Shown in pieces: positions 1 to 11,394 of a stretch of DNA of 64,000 nt. A program made the position numbers and the translations under genes. Origin of the DNA: Anisus vortex (taxonomy: Eukaryota; Mollusca; Gastropoda; Planorbidae); contig OX421500.1 in the NCBI GenBank assembly GCA_949126835.1, positions 20,869,167-20,933,166 on the forward strand, in the 5' to 3' direction. The notes beneath the pieces are model-generated. The model did not search any database. It saw only the letters and a program-made list of their open reading frames with translations, and was not told the DNA's origin. Positions within the stretch are counted from its first letter, which is position 1. Each line of letters starts with the position of its first letter.

Positions 1-770
1 ATATAGAAACTGACAGACAGAATGTAGACAGATAGACAGATTAACAAATAAACAGATAAACAGATTAACAAATGAACAGATGAACAGATGAACAGATGAA
101 CAAATAAACAGATAAATAGCTAAATAGCTAAATAGCTAAATAGCTAAATAGCTAAATAGCTAAATAGATAAATAGATAAATAGATAAATAGCTAAATAGA
201 TAAATAGATAAATAGATAAATAGATAAATAGATAAATAGATAAATATATAAATATATAAATATATAAATAGATAAATAGATAAATAGATAAATAGATAAA
301 TAGATAAATAGATAAATAGATAAATAGATAAATAGATAAATAGATAAATAGATAAATAGATAAATAGATAAATAGATAAATAGATAAATAGATAAATAGA
401 TAAATAGATAAATAGATAAATAGATAAATAGATAAATAGATAAATAGATAAATAGATAAATAGATAAATAGATAAATAGATAAATAGATAAATAGATAAA
501 TAGATAAATAGATAAATAGATAAATAGATAAATAGATAAATAGATAAATAGATAAAAAGATAAAAAGATAAATAGATAAATAGATAAATAGATAAATAGA
601 TAAATAGATAAATAGATAAATAGATAAATAGATAAATAGATAAATAGATAAATAGATAAATAGATAAATAGATGAATAGATGAATAGATAAATAGATGCA
701 AAGACAAATAGACCAATAGACAAATAGATAAAGAGACAAATAGATAAATAGATATTGATAGATAGGCTAC
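1..770. repeat. Octanucleotide microsatellite (TAAATAGA)n
   Basis: Nearly pure tandem array from about 100 to 735 with unit TAAATAGA, flanked on both sides by decaying GACA/GATA variants. Interspersed single-base variants (TAGC, TATA, GATG) mark sub-blocks. The minus strand has no stops in several frames (Ile-Tyr-Leu-Phe-Ser repeats), which produces long artefactual open frames. Confidence 0.97.
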
Positions 771-1472
771 ATAAATTAGATCGGTAGATATAGAGATAAA
801 TCTATAGGTAGGGCTAATCAGAACTCCAAAAAGCAATGTTTAGTGTTAAATACTTTAAAGTTCTTTAAATGTACTTGACACAATCGATTCTAGACAAAGT
901 ATGCTTTAAATGAAAAGTTATCGGATTAAACCAATAAATTTACAAAATATCTTTCCCATGAGTTATAATCTCTATGTATGTCTAGTTCTATTTAATTTGA
1001 TTAAAACTGTCAATTATTTCAACATAAGAAAACAAAGAATATAATTAAAACAATCAACAGCAGGAAACAAACAAACAGAAAAAAAAATGTGAAAAAGCAG
1101 ACAAATACAGAAAACTCACAATTTTGACCTTTACAAAATATCAACCCACACTGTATAAATGTCATCTAAATATTCTATGAAATTAATTTCTAAGTAAAAC
1201 ACACGAACGATTACACACACACCCACAGCAAGAACAAAGACATTCAATAACGACAAACAAACAAAAATAATAACATGACATTTTTAATTACACCTTTCCG
1301 GAATCTTAGATGACCCTAAGACACGATGTGGCCTTAAAAAAGTTATTTCTAAAAAAAAAATGGCGATGTAAACATTGGAAAATAAATGACAAAAACCTGA
1401 AAGCGCGTTTAAACACACTAGACAATTTTTAATTGTAGCCATTTTGCGTTTGTATTTTTATTATACTGTAGG

Positions 1473-1474
<2 letters not shown>

Positions 1475-1517
<43 letters not shown>
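1475..1517. repeat. TA dinucleotide tract
   Basis: Uninterrupted TA repeat of about 43 bp directly after a TAGGCCTA palindrome. Confidence 0.95.
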
Positions 1518-1519
<2 letters not shown>

Positions 1520-1601
1520 CCTACTTCTATTTATATAAAATCAACAAATTAAGATGGACACGGGGATTAATAGCATAATTTTTAGCTTATAAGTAGACCT
1601 A

Positions 1602-1782
1602 TTCATTCTTCTCGAGTGGCATTCGGGTCAGGAATGGGTTGCCTTAACAAACCACAGGAAAACTACTAACTTAACATCCTTTAAAACATTAATAAAGATG
1701 CAAGACTCCACTCGGACCACGGATGAGCGAGGGACGCAATAATCTTCTTTATAGAAGAAGCGTCTGTAATGAATACGATAAG
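1602..1782 (+). pseudogene. LINE fragment, 5'-truncated, family with FFPSGIRAWNRL-type C-terminus
   Basis: Translating from about 1608 gives F-S-S-G-I-R-V-R-N-G-L-P followed by stops. This is a decayed version of the C-terminal peptide of CR1/Jockey-like non-LTR retrotransposon ORF2. Downstream is the family's 3' end (…GCAAGACT…, GGACGCAATAATCTTCTT, CGTCTGTAATGAATACGATA). The same order is found at 23.3 kb (+) and, inverted, at 29.8 and 61.6 kb; 14.6 kb keeps only the peptide part. It is non-functional. Confidence 0.8.
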
Positions 1783-4700
1783 TTTGGAGTAAATCACGTA
1801 TTTAACCTCGTACCTATCTAGTAGGCTATACACAAATAAAATGGCATAAAATTATGTTGAAAAACATGATATAAAATGATAATACTATAATAGTAGAAAT
1901 TTGTCCGGGGAAATTAACTCTAAATTACAGATTTTTTATCTCCGTTTTTCTCTTGCTAACAATAGTTATAATTATCCTACCGTGAAAAATTAAAAATCTG
2001 TTTCCTTACAAATATTTACAGTTATAATTTTAAAAAATGCGATCGTCGGATAATATTTCTGTTAGCTAAAGAAACATCGTAATGAATAAAAAAAATTGGA
2101 CTTCATGTTTATTGGTTATCTTTTTTATCTTTTTTTTTTTAAAAATATATAAATTGTCAATTTGTTTAAAGATCTTATTTACTTAATAATAATGATATAA
2201 ATAAAACAAAATGTCTTTCGAATATTATATGCATTAAGCATTGTAGACCTAAACGGCTTCATCCCCTCCCTTTCCACTAAAGTAGCCTACTTAATGATAT
2301 AATAATATTCATATAAATTTAAGTTCTCTGGAGATAGTACCATTTACCATATCCATGCGGACTAATAATAGTCATTAAAAAAAACTATTAAGGTGAGGTG
2401 GCTAACAATGATTAGATTGTTACAAATTCTAAACTAGATCTACACACGATCGCAATAAATGAATACAAATAACTCTATTTTGCCAAAGTTTAAAAAGAAA
2501 ATAAATATATCCAAATAATTGTTTTAAAATATTTAAGAATTTTTTTTTTATAATTTCATTGAAAAATTAATTTTTTTTCATATTAAGTCGTCCTATAAGA
2601 TTTGTAGCTCCTGTTTTTATTTCAGTGGAATTGGTGTTTGGGTTGTCTCATTAAACGTATTAAAGGAACAAAACAAAGGTAAAATAAATATTGTACAAAA
2701 TTGAGCGCTTGTCATCATGTCAGTTGTATCAATACCACAGTTTTCTATTTATTCAAGATAAGCACCAAAAACAGATAAAGACATAACTAATATTTTTCTT
2801 ATAGGATACCCTTTATAGGAATCTTTTTTTGTTGATGTTGTTGTTTTTAATCGCCGGAAGGATATATTTTCTTTTACTTTTTTTGAAACCCTAAAAAGTA
2901 AGTGAAAAATAAAATCATTGCAATAGTTTGAAGAAAAAACGTTGACTCGGAAAGATAGAACAAAATATGCCCAGTAAAGGTCATAGCTCAAAGCCAATGT
3001 CCCATTTTTCACATACAAAGCGAATTTAAAAGTTGAGTAGGGCCTACCCTTTGTAGTGAATGTTGGTCTAAAGAACCAATTACCTAATAGTATAATTTGA
3101 TGTATTAAATATTTTTAACATTTCTAAGTTAAATATAAAGTTCTCTCAACGAATGGTCTCAGTTTGAAAAGGTACAAAATATTATATAGTCAAAATAATT
3201 GTAAGACTATTGACCAAGCAAGAAACAATTTCAACTGTGTGTAATTTAACAATTAAGAAAATCTATCGCCTTACTACTACTTCCACTGATTGACTCCATT
3301 TTATATCTAGGCCTATATTTATTAATAATAAAAAAAAATAAAGAACCGATTAATCATAATAAGTCATGAAATGTAAAGCTTATTTTTATAGTGCTTATGT
3401 ACTGAGCTTTTGTTATAATGTTTATGTACTGAGGTATTGTTACTCAATCAATATGTCGGTCATCCATATCAATTTAAATGAATAATCACATAAGAACGTC
3501 ACATGTGTCGCTGTATGGGAGTAAGAGAAAAGGGGCGTTAGATCAGAGAAGGGGGGGGGCATTGACGCCTCTATTGTTATTGTTTGGTGGTTTTTATTTG
3601 ATTGTATTATATTTCAACGTTATCTGTCATTGTTTATATGTAGGCTACACTGGGCATGGAGCCGGAAGAAGAAGAATGGTGAAGTGATAGAAAACAGACA
3701 GATGAATAGACAATAGCTTGACAAAAAAGAAGATTGACTCGGATGAGTTGATGTATTATTGATGCGTGTGTTTATTGTATGGTGCTGACCCATAACAAAA
3801 CATCTATAGGTATAGAGATGGGATATCTGCCATCTTGTGCGAGGTTTTAAAACAATGCGTGGGGAAGACAATAGAAGAAACCAATAGGGAGATGAAAGCC
3901 TCAGAACAAAGCCTTTTTTATTGAATATAAGTCGAATTTCCAATAGAGATATAGATCTATAGTCAAATAACAAATAACAGAATATTGATATAGCTATACT
4001 GCACAATATGTGAATAAGATTCTCGAATATTGCAAACAGTCATATTAAATAATATACTTAAAAAAAAAAAATTTAGTATAAGGGTGTAGGGCTGTACGCT
4101 GTATATATTGAAGATTTAATAACCGGTTAACATTTTTTTCAATGATAATATTTAGTAACAATTTTTAGTAGGTAGACCTACATTTGTTTATATTTTATAT
4201 TTAAAATGTTTATCCTAAGGAGATAGAATCTTAGTCGTAGCCTAGGCCTAATCGACTAAAGGTTTAAGAAAATTACTCGTTTAATACATGATCGCTATTG
4301 TCTAAAAGTTTCATACAAATAGTTTTTTTTTAAAGCAATAACAACAAATAAACTAGAATTAGGATACTTAGCGAATTGAGTATTTTTACTAAATGACCAT
4401 ATTATACAATAAAAAACTTGACTTTGAAATAAACTTGCAGCTATCCTTAAAGAATTAAACACATGCACAAAAAGTGAAAGTCAATATGAAAACATCACAC
4501 TCCGGAGCCAGGTGCAATGTAAACAATAAAACCTCAAAGAATATAACGTTACAACATTGTATAAATAACAGAGGAAATGTCCTAGAACTGAACAATGCAT
4601 GTTTACAAAATGTATTTGAAAATCTAAAATTATATCTAAAGATTAATAGATTTTATAACTCTAAATATTGTTAGAAGACAAGACAGAGCTCTAGTTAGCA

Positions 4701-5078
4701 TTGTATTACTCTGACTTATATATAACTTGTTTCAATAAAGTCAGCTTTAATATAGTAAACTTCAATGAGGCAATAGAAATACATTAGTAGATTATATTAT
4801 CAGCCAAACTGATCTTAGCCTAAAGCATGTAACATTTTCTCACTTGATACTTTTGTATTATCACATAATTATTGCAACAATAAAAAAAAAAGCCAGAATT
4901 CGTTAAGCTCATTTATTGTACATATCATGTAGATAGTGTAGAGAAACTGTATTAAAGATAAATATAAAATCTAATTCTTGATTAATCCAACGCCCATTTA
5001 GAAATAGATTAACTAAAACCGCCAATTTGACGCGACCATTTACATTTTTTAAATGAAAATATAATAACCTGTTGTTAT

Positions 5079-5440
5079 ATCAGCTTTGAATATTAATAAT
5101 AAAATTATATACAAAAATAAATTAATATTATTGTGTTGTACTAAATAGTTTTACTGTTTACTTTCTTGGTTGCTATTATATTTATAGGTTTTAACGAAAA
5201 CATATTTGACTAAATATCAGCTTTGAATATTAATAAAGTAGGCTAGGCCTATGTATCAAAATCAGATTAAATTTGCAATTAGAAATTATTTTGATAAGAT
5301 TAAATATTTATAAAACAAAATTATGTACATAAATAAATGTTATTGTGTTTTACTAAATAGTTTTACTGTTTAGGACTACTTTCTTGGTTGCAATTATTTT
5401 CATAGGTTTAAAAAAACAACATAATATTTCACTAAAATAT
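5079..5440. repeat. Diverged direct duplication with an internal insertion
   Basis: Copy 1 (5079-5215) and copy 2 (from 5216) both start ATCAGCTTTGAATATTAATA. Both later contain TACTAAATAGTTTTACTGTT and CTTTCTTGGTTGC. Copy 2 carries about 75 extra bases after its first 22, including a TAGGCCTA at 5244-5251. It is an old local duplication, not a known element. Confidence 0.75.
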
Positions 5441-6741
5441 TATGTGTTTACATCAACTTAATTTATATCAGATAAGGCGAATCTAAATAAATTAGGCCTA
5501 TTATACTTTAAATAATTCAAGAAAATTTCATAAATTTTAAGTATATATAGGAGGCCCTATATTATATTATATTTCTGCAAATGGTCCTTTGATTTGTAAA
5601 TAGATGTATAATTATTTACTTTAAACTGGCCCATTTTACAATTATTGGTTATTATTTTAAATAGATTAAGCTTTCTTTGTAATTTATATATTTATCCTAC
5701 TTATTAATATAATTTTGAAAAGCGTCATTTTATTATAGGCTTGATTTACAAGTAAAAAAAAGCAAAATATTTACTAAAAGTTTCTTTCATACGCTTCAAA
5801 TTGAGGACTTGGCCAAAGTATTTCAGTATCTAATTACTAAAACGACAATATTTAGTTTAATTACATGTTTGAAATTTATTTTATTTGATAATGAAGATAG
5901 TAAACATCTGTGTTAGACGGAAATAAATATCGGTTAATGGTAGAAGCTTGTATAAGCATGAACACAAAGTCACTGGACTATGTCTCGCCACATTCATAGC
6001 ACATCGCTGACTTACACACGGGCGGTCTATGTATCACAGCACACAGCAACTAAACTACACACTGGGAGTAAAATATATAAAAAAGCAGACATCACACACA
6101 CACACTCTGAGTCTTTCTTTTTTCTTGTCTGAATTTCACTTGTTTATATATTTAATACTCAGTCGTTGGTATAACAATAAAGTTTTCGTTTTGGTAGCGA
6201 AATAGTTACTAGACTTTCTTAGACCACAAACAAAACAAGAAGAATACCAAAATGAAATTTTAATGGGAATGAGAGTTTCCAACCTACGATTGTATCTCGA
6301 GATTTACAAACGATATAGAACACATAGCTCTATAGGTATTGTCTTTAATCATTCAAAATAATAGTTAGGCTATATTAAAATAGGCCTCCTACTTGTTTTC
6401 GGAGGCTATAAAATGTCTTCTTAGGGCGAATAAGTTTAAAATGGATTCTTATAATGTCGGCAACTAATCCATCTGTAATATACATTGAATAAATTGTATT
6501 TGTTTATCAAAGGCCGCCACAAACTTGTGGGTTGAATTAAACAAAAAAGTATAGTTTGGTTTTCTGCTGTAAGCCTTCAATTCGTGTCATTTGTGTCAAA
6601 TAGTTGACATTTAAAAGTCTTGTGTCTTAGTAAGTAAAATAAAGTTGTGCATTTTGGTAACCGCCATATTGCTTTGTATTTCAAATAGTCGTCGGGTTTG
6701 TTATACTACGTTAATATTATCTTTATAATTCGTTTACATTG

Positions 6742-6747
6742 ACTTAC
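6742..6747 (-). other. 5' splice donor of Hox exon 1
   Basis: On the minus strand the exon ends ...GTATAGTAG and is followed directly by GTAAGT, a perfect donor consensus. The codon after Val409 is split in phase 1. Reading through adds only K-S-M before a stop, which supports splicing here. An intron between hexapeptide and homeodomain is the usual Hox structure. Confidence 0.9.
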
Positions 6748-7975
6748 CTACTATACCCATCCAAGGATAAAACGGAGCTGGTTGCTCCGGTGACGAGTTG
6801 GCGGAGCCAGATTGTTGTTGTTGATGGGGGTTTAAATCGTCACTTCCATCTTTTGGGCTCAGGGAGCAGGAGCTGAGGGCGTTGGGGTCCCCCGGGCTCC
6901 CGAATGGGCTGTGTTGGCTCCGTGTTGGAGACGGTGTAGATATATGACTGTGGCCGTGTGAGGGCCACTCCAGAGTGGAGCCGTACGCTCCGAGATAGCC
7001 GTTGGGCTGCGTGCGCTGTTGCGCGGAGCTTGACGAGATGTTGGCGCTGCTGTTAATGTTGTTGTTGTTTGTGTTGGCGAGGTTGGAGTTGGTGTTGTTT
7101 GAGCTGGATAGGCCCACATGTTGAGTGGAGCCGCCGCTGTTGGTGCTTGAGTTAGTAGTGTTGTTGCTGACGTTGGTTGATGTGTGGTGGCTGCTGTTTG
7201 AGTGTGGTGTTTGATGGTGCGTATTGTGTTGCTGCTGCTGTGGCTGTTGTGATTGTTGTTGTTGTGACGGGTGTTGATTTTGGCGCTGGTGGCTCGGGGT
7301 GGTTGCTGAGATGTGATGGTGGTGCGGGTGAGCGTTGATGAGCGGCGGCGTATCCGGTCCGGCGAGTCCGGCATTGCCGCTGCCGTTAGCGCCGTTGTGG
7401 CTGTGTCCGGAGACCAGTCCGTTGCTGTCGCCATGGTGGTGCAAGCCGTGATGGTGGGCGTACGGCTGTGCGGACGTCGCCGAACATACCTTGTTGTTGT
7501 TGTTATTGTTGTTACTACCGCTGGCGTTATTACTGTTACCATACTTTTCATGCAGCAACGGCGTGTGGTGTATCGAGGAGCTATGCGAATGGGCCGGGGT
7601 GATCGGGTACCCCGGGGCGCCGCCGCTGAGGTCGTTCGGCGAGCCGAGATTGCCGTGGTGTCCGCTCACGGGGCTAACACCTGAGTAAGGTGACGTGTGC
7701 AGGATGCCGGACGACTTCTGGACATGGTACGAGCTGTACGGCGAAGCGCACGATTCCGACAGGCTGGAGACTCCGGATGGATGACCAGTAGATCCACTTG
7801 CACATACTACACTGCCATATCCACCAGTGGTACTTTGATATCCACGCACGTGATCAGAGAAGCGAGAAGAATAATGTCCATAGTTGCTAGTCGTTGAGGA
7901 GCCATAACCATTAGCCATATAATGACTTTCGGGCGAATACTGCGGCAGAAAGGGGGCCGCAAAGTAAGAATTCAT
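6748..7975 (-). CDS. Central-class Hox gene, first coding exon (Ubx/abd-A-like; probable Lox4 or Lox2), partial
   Basis: Hox proteins are nuclear homeodomain transcription factors that pattern the body axis. This exon encodes 409 complete codons plus the first base of the next. It opens with MNSYF, the conserved N-terminal motif of many central Hox proteins; the initiator at 7975-7973 is the first in-frame ATG of a frame open further upstream, with G at -3. The body is low-complexity: Gly/Ser/Tyr-rich, then Asn, His and Gln runs, as in Hox N-termini. Residues 402-406 are FYPWM, the hexapeptide that contacts the Exd/PBC cofactor, followed by G-I-V-G. Drosophila Ubx has FYPWMAIAG, so a Lox2/Lox4 assignment is likelier than Antp (YPWMR). 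The homeodomain lies on a later exon outside the window. The exon is markedly GC-richer than its surroundings. Hox identity is near certain; the paralogue is inference. Confidence 0.93.
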
Positions 7976-8460
7976 TGCCGTCTGGATATATGATCGAAGC
8001 ACTATCCTAACTACATGACCCAAGGCCCCGAGATGTGTGATTTGTGAGGCTCCTAAGTCACAAACAGGCCGGAATAAATCACCGGGAAAACACCGAGAGA
8101 GAAAAGAGGAGGTTAAAAAAAAAAGAAAAGAGGGGGAAAAATTCGAGATGACGAGATGTCTTTGGGCGACCAATGAGAACTCTCGTTGCTTGAATCGCTC
8201 TCTGCACGCGGCTCGGGTTTTTCTTTTTTGGTCCGGCCCACTTTATCTGTCTCGCTTCACGCGAACTCGTATCGACTGTTTAGCCTGGTCTGTAGCCCAC
8301 GAGGACTCTGTTTTTTTTCAGAGGGTCGTTGCCTTGTCCTGGCTGTGGCGAATCTGTCTTGAGCTTTTTCTTTTTCTTTCTGAAGATTCTCTCCCCCCCC
8401 CCCCCATCCATCCATGTTATTTAATATTATATTATATTTTTGAATTAAATGGTTAACATT
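7976..8460 (-). promoter_or_regulatory. Hox 5' leader and promoter-side region
   Basis: The region upstream of the Hox start is GC-richer than average between 7976 and about 8350, then returns to AT-rich sequence. On the minus strand the frame stays open for 66 codons upstream of the ATG without another ATG, so this is read as 5' UTR and promoter. A CCAAT pentamer lies on the plus strand at 8170-8174. I see no convincing TATA box; the transcription start cannot be placed. A C run near 8393-8406 marks its outer edge. Confidence 0.5.
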
Positions 8461-9294
8461 ATACTTAATGTTTGAGTGTAACTATTGACGCGTGTTAGCA
8501 TACGGCTTAAAACTGTAGTCCGTGCTTTTACTGATATGTAGGCCTAAAGTAGGCCTATAATATTGCCAAAGGTATGGTCTATATTCAAAAGAGGTCTAGG
8601 TCTACATTTTACATGTCAGGCTATATATTAAGGACTTATTGAAACAAACTATTTGTGCTAAGAGGTTAAAGCTAATATTAGGCTACATATTTTTATTTAT
8701 TAATACATTATAGTAGGCCTATAATATAAAGGCTTTTCGGCTTATCTTGGCCATGAAACCTATTACAGGCTTAATAATTTTAAACTAGACATTAAATTTC
8801 ATAAAAAGAAAAAAAAATTATAATGAATAAACGAGATGATAAAACAAAAGAAAAAAGTTGGAGATGTTAAATAGAAACAAATCAAAACTGATATGTTTGA
8901 ACTTTATATTTGATTCAACAATATTGACAACTTGTAGCCACGACTTGAGTTATAGTCTCAGCAGTCTAATTATTCTTCTTCTTTGTAAGACTAATTTTCC
9001 TTTGTTCTTTTTGTATAGAACATATTTAAAACTTTTTTTTTTTTAAGAAATACTTTAGATTCAACTTGCGAAGATTAAAATAAACGTACTATATAGCTAA
9101 ATCTACTCGAATTACGCCGGCACGCGTCAAGCTTATTAGACTGAAGTAAGACGTCAAAAGGATCCGAGTCGGGAAACTGACATTTTTTGTTGTATCTTTG
9201 AATATAAAGACTCGACACATTGACAATAGCTTTCTTTATTTGTAAATATAATATATAAGTGGATGACGATTATCTTAAGTTGAATTTCTTTACA
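8461..9294. other. No gene seen; AT-rich flank
   Basis: AT-rich sequence with three TAGGCCTA palindromes (8539, 8550, 8714). I see no open frame with protein-like composition and no recognisable repeat until the SINE at 9295. Confidence 0.6.
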
Positions 9295-9544
9295 GTATCC
9301 CGTTGGACCGAATTGATCCATAGAGCCGGTAAAAACGCGTTCACAAATTTCTGTGGCCACGGCATACTTGGGGATTGTGTGGCCAGCACAATGCGTAGCC
9401 GCCTTTATTTTACCCCAACTAATGCCAGGTACACATAAGAGCTGGGTAAACCTGGGAACAAATCCTAACCTTCACCAGGATTCGAACCTAGGACCTTCGT
9501 ATACCAGCTGATCGCCCTAACCGTTCGACCAACGTGCCCTCACC
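9295..9544 (-). mobile_element. tRNA-derived SINE, near full length
   Basis: This is a member of the window's main dispersed family. Read on the minus strand it has a tRNA-like head with an exact B-box (GGTTCGAATCC, complement of 9478-9488). A body follows containing GGCATTGTGCTGGCCACACAATCC-like sequence, and the 3' part ends in TATGGATCAATTCGGTCC and an A/T tail. The head resembles tRNA-Ser/Leu types (GGCCGAGCGGTTAGAGCG in better copies). SINEs are Pol III-transcribed, non-coding and moved by LINE proteins. Confidence 0.88.
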
Positions 9545-9627
9545 AAGTCACTTAACGTCATGTTCATACACCTTCCAATCGTATTGTTGACATTCAATTA
9601 TCCGACTTTTAAATGTGAAACAGCTTT

Positions 9628-9705
9628 CAAAAGTTTCCGTGATCATGGTACTTAAGGGGATTGCAAGGCCAGCACAATGCCAAGCAAGCACATTCTTTTA
9701 CTCAC
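9628..9705 (-). mobile_element. SINE body fragment
   Basis: Contains GGGGATTGCAAGGCCAGCAC and flanking bases matching the central body of the SINE at 9295. Head and tail are missing. Confidence 0.6.
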
Positions 9706-10650
9706 AATATCACCTTGATTTGACTCATACGTGTTTTCTATACACTAGAGGCCATAACATCTTTTTTTAGAAAAAAATTTAGCGCTATTTCCAAGCTCTA
9801 CATTGAATGCAATACTGTGTGTATGGCACTTTCCTTAGATTCACAGTCAGGTCAGGGCTGGCCAAATCACAGTAGCGCAAATCTAATCGTCTTTCGAGAC
9901 TATGGAGCCAATGATGATGACAGTCAGGTTGTCTTGCTCTTAATATAAACAATTGTAAATATAGCCAAAAATACGTCGTTTTCTGGCGATAAAGCAATGG
10001 TCTGACAATAAGCTATCCGTGAAGCGCAAGCGTCTTTGTATTACATAGTTCTATTTTTCCTCATTTCAACTGCCAACTAATTTTAAGGTAGGGACAACGT
10101 TGCCATTTTATACAGGTGGGTAGCGTTTAAAATCAAAATATCAAAGCGAGTCTTAATAATTATGTAAAAAAAAAAAAAGAAGCAAAAAATGGCAATGTGT
10201 TGGCCACACAATCAGCTGCGATAAAATTTTAAAAAAGACCATTGAACCCGCCTGGCTAGTATTATTCACAAAATTGAATGTTGACTTACCATAAACTATT
10301 AGCATTTAGACGTATAACAATGTCAATGTTCACTATAGTTGTAATAACAAGAAGTACTATAGTTCTTACAACTTGCTTTTGTACATCCAAACACAGTTGT
10401 CTCATTACTACAATACATTCGTCCTACGAAAAAGTTTACAGTACTGCAGATATACTATACTACAACCTATAGAATAGAGGAAGGTTTCACTGCATTGTGA
10501 CAATCATTTATGAAGCTCTCTTACAACAACTAAAGCTATGGAACATCCATGGAGCCTGCTCGCTGCAGTACGTTTAGAAGTGGAGATCTACTCACTCTAT
10601 TCGTGTGTACAGATGAAGGAATCATTGCTGTAAGTTCTGGATACATAGAA
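9706..10650. other. No gene seen
   Basis: Unique AT-rich sequence. A short piece near 10198-10216 (GTTGGCCACACAATCAGC) matches the SINE body in plus orientation. No protein-like open frame. Confidence 0.55.
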
Positions 10651-10658
10651 GTGATATG

Positions 10659-10956
10659 CAGGGTCGTATCGTAGGGGGGCCCTGTTCCCAAATTTATGTG
10701 GGGGCCCCTCATGGCCTCGCCCCAGCCTTCCACATAGGCCTACCTCAGAAAAATGCCGTTAATTCATGTTACATTCTGTAAAATCATACATACTTTTTAT
10801 GTTGCGCTTAGCTTGGTTGGACTGGAGCAGTTAAAATTGTAGGGGGAATAAATGAATTTTATTTTACATTTTAAACGAAAGAAAGGGGATGTCACTAAAT
10901 TAAATATTTTTGGGATGTGTGGAGCCCCTATTCTGTGGACCCTAAATACGCCACTG
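10659..10956. mobile_element. hAT-type MITE with perfect 8-bp target duplication
   Basis: The left end starts CAGGGTCGTATCGTAGGGG. The right end, reverse-complemented, starts CAGTGGCGTATTTAGGG, so the ends form an imperfect inverted repeat with the hAT-like CAG terminus. The flanks GTGATATG (10651-10658) and GTGATATG (10957-10964) are identical, matching the 8-bp duplication made by hAT transposases. The 298-bp interior has no coding frame, so this is a non-autonomous element. Confidence 0.87.
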
Positions 10957-10964
10957 GTGATATG

Positions 10965-11394
10965 AGATTTTCCTCTCACTCGAAGAAGTCACTTACACTG
11001 TGTAGCCCCTCCCCCCTCCTACACACACCCATATATGTTTATAGATATATACAAGTTATCGTCGTCGTCATCCGTCTGTCTCGAGAGACGTAGCTTCATG
11101 GGTGAGTATACAAGATATATGTTTTAATAAAAATAGATTACAATAATGAAAACATATCTACAAAGAAATAAAACAACAATCCGCAGAGAGATACACAAAG
11201 TCACAAAGTTAGGTTTCCTCGACAATCACCATTTCAACTTTAAACACATTATATGAAAGCAATGCAAAGGGAGAGAACGCTGATATACTTTTTAATCGTC
11301 AGGTCAGAAAATTAGTGTATTTTTTTAATTTGCGTTTTCATTACAATGTCTACGTGTTAGCATATCCATCAATTTTTATTTATTCTTTATTAGG
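10965..11394. other. No gene seen; short dispersed motif at 11058
   Basis: Mostly unique. Positions 11058-11100 (TCGTCGTCGTCATCCGTC and following) resemble 22994-23020, so they may be a fragment of an unnamed dispersed repeat. A C-rich run lies near 11010. Confidence 0.45.

Larger units (their letters stand above)
1..6747 (-). other. Presumed intron 1 of the Hox gene (continues beyond the left edge)
   Basis: This stretch lies downstream of the Hox donor on the minus strand. It is strongly AT-rich. I looked for minus-strand sequence coding the WFQNRR core of a homeodomain and saw none, so the second exon is inferred to lie outside the window and the intron to exceed 6.7 kb. Contents: an 8-bp microsatellite, a TA tract, a LINE fragment, a diverged direct duplication near 5.1-5.4 kb, and five copies of TAGGCCTA. 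Between these features I see no gene. CCGCCAT, a YY1-like core, sits at 6661-6667 close to the donor. Confidence 0.7.

Noticed and set aside
152..836. Open frames of about 190-214 codons over the TAAATAGA array
   Set aside because: They are pure translation of an 8-bp repeat in three frames at once; no non-repetitive protein sequence.
1..6741. Homeobox exon within the left 6.7 kb
   Set aside because: I scanned for minus-strand sequence encoding WFQNRR and flanking basic residues and found none; the region is AT-rich without an open block.
6859..7688. Overlapping open frames on both strands within the Hox exon
   Set aside because: They are shadows of the GC-rich, low-complexity Hox coding strand; only the frame ending in FYPWM has conserved motifs.
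7976..8173. N-terminal extension of the Hox protein up to 8173
   Set aside because: The frame is open but begins with TTG and contains no ATG; the residues do not look conserved, and MNSYF is the normal Hox start.
9295..9544. Functional tRNA gene
   Set aside because: The A- and B-box-like sequences belong to a SINE head with a 3' body and multiple dispersed copies; no intact cloverleaf was seen.
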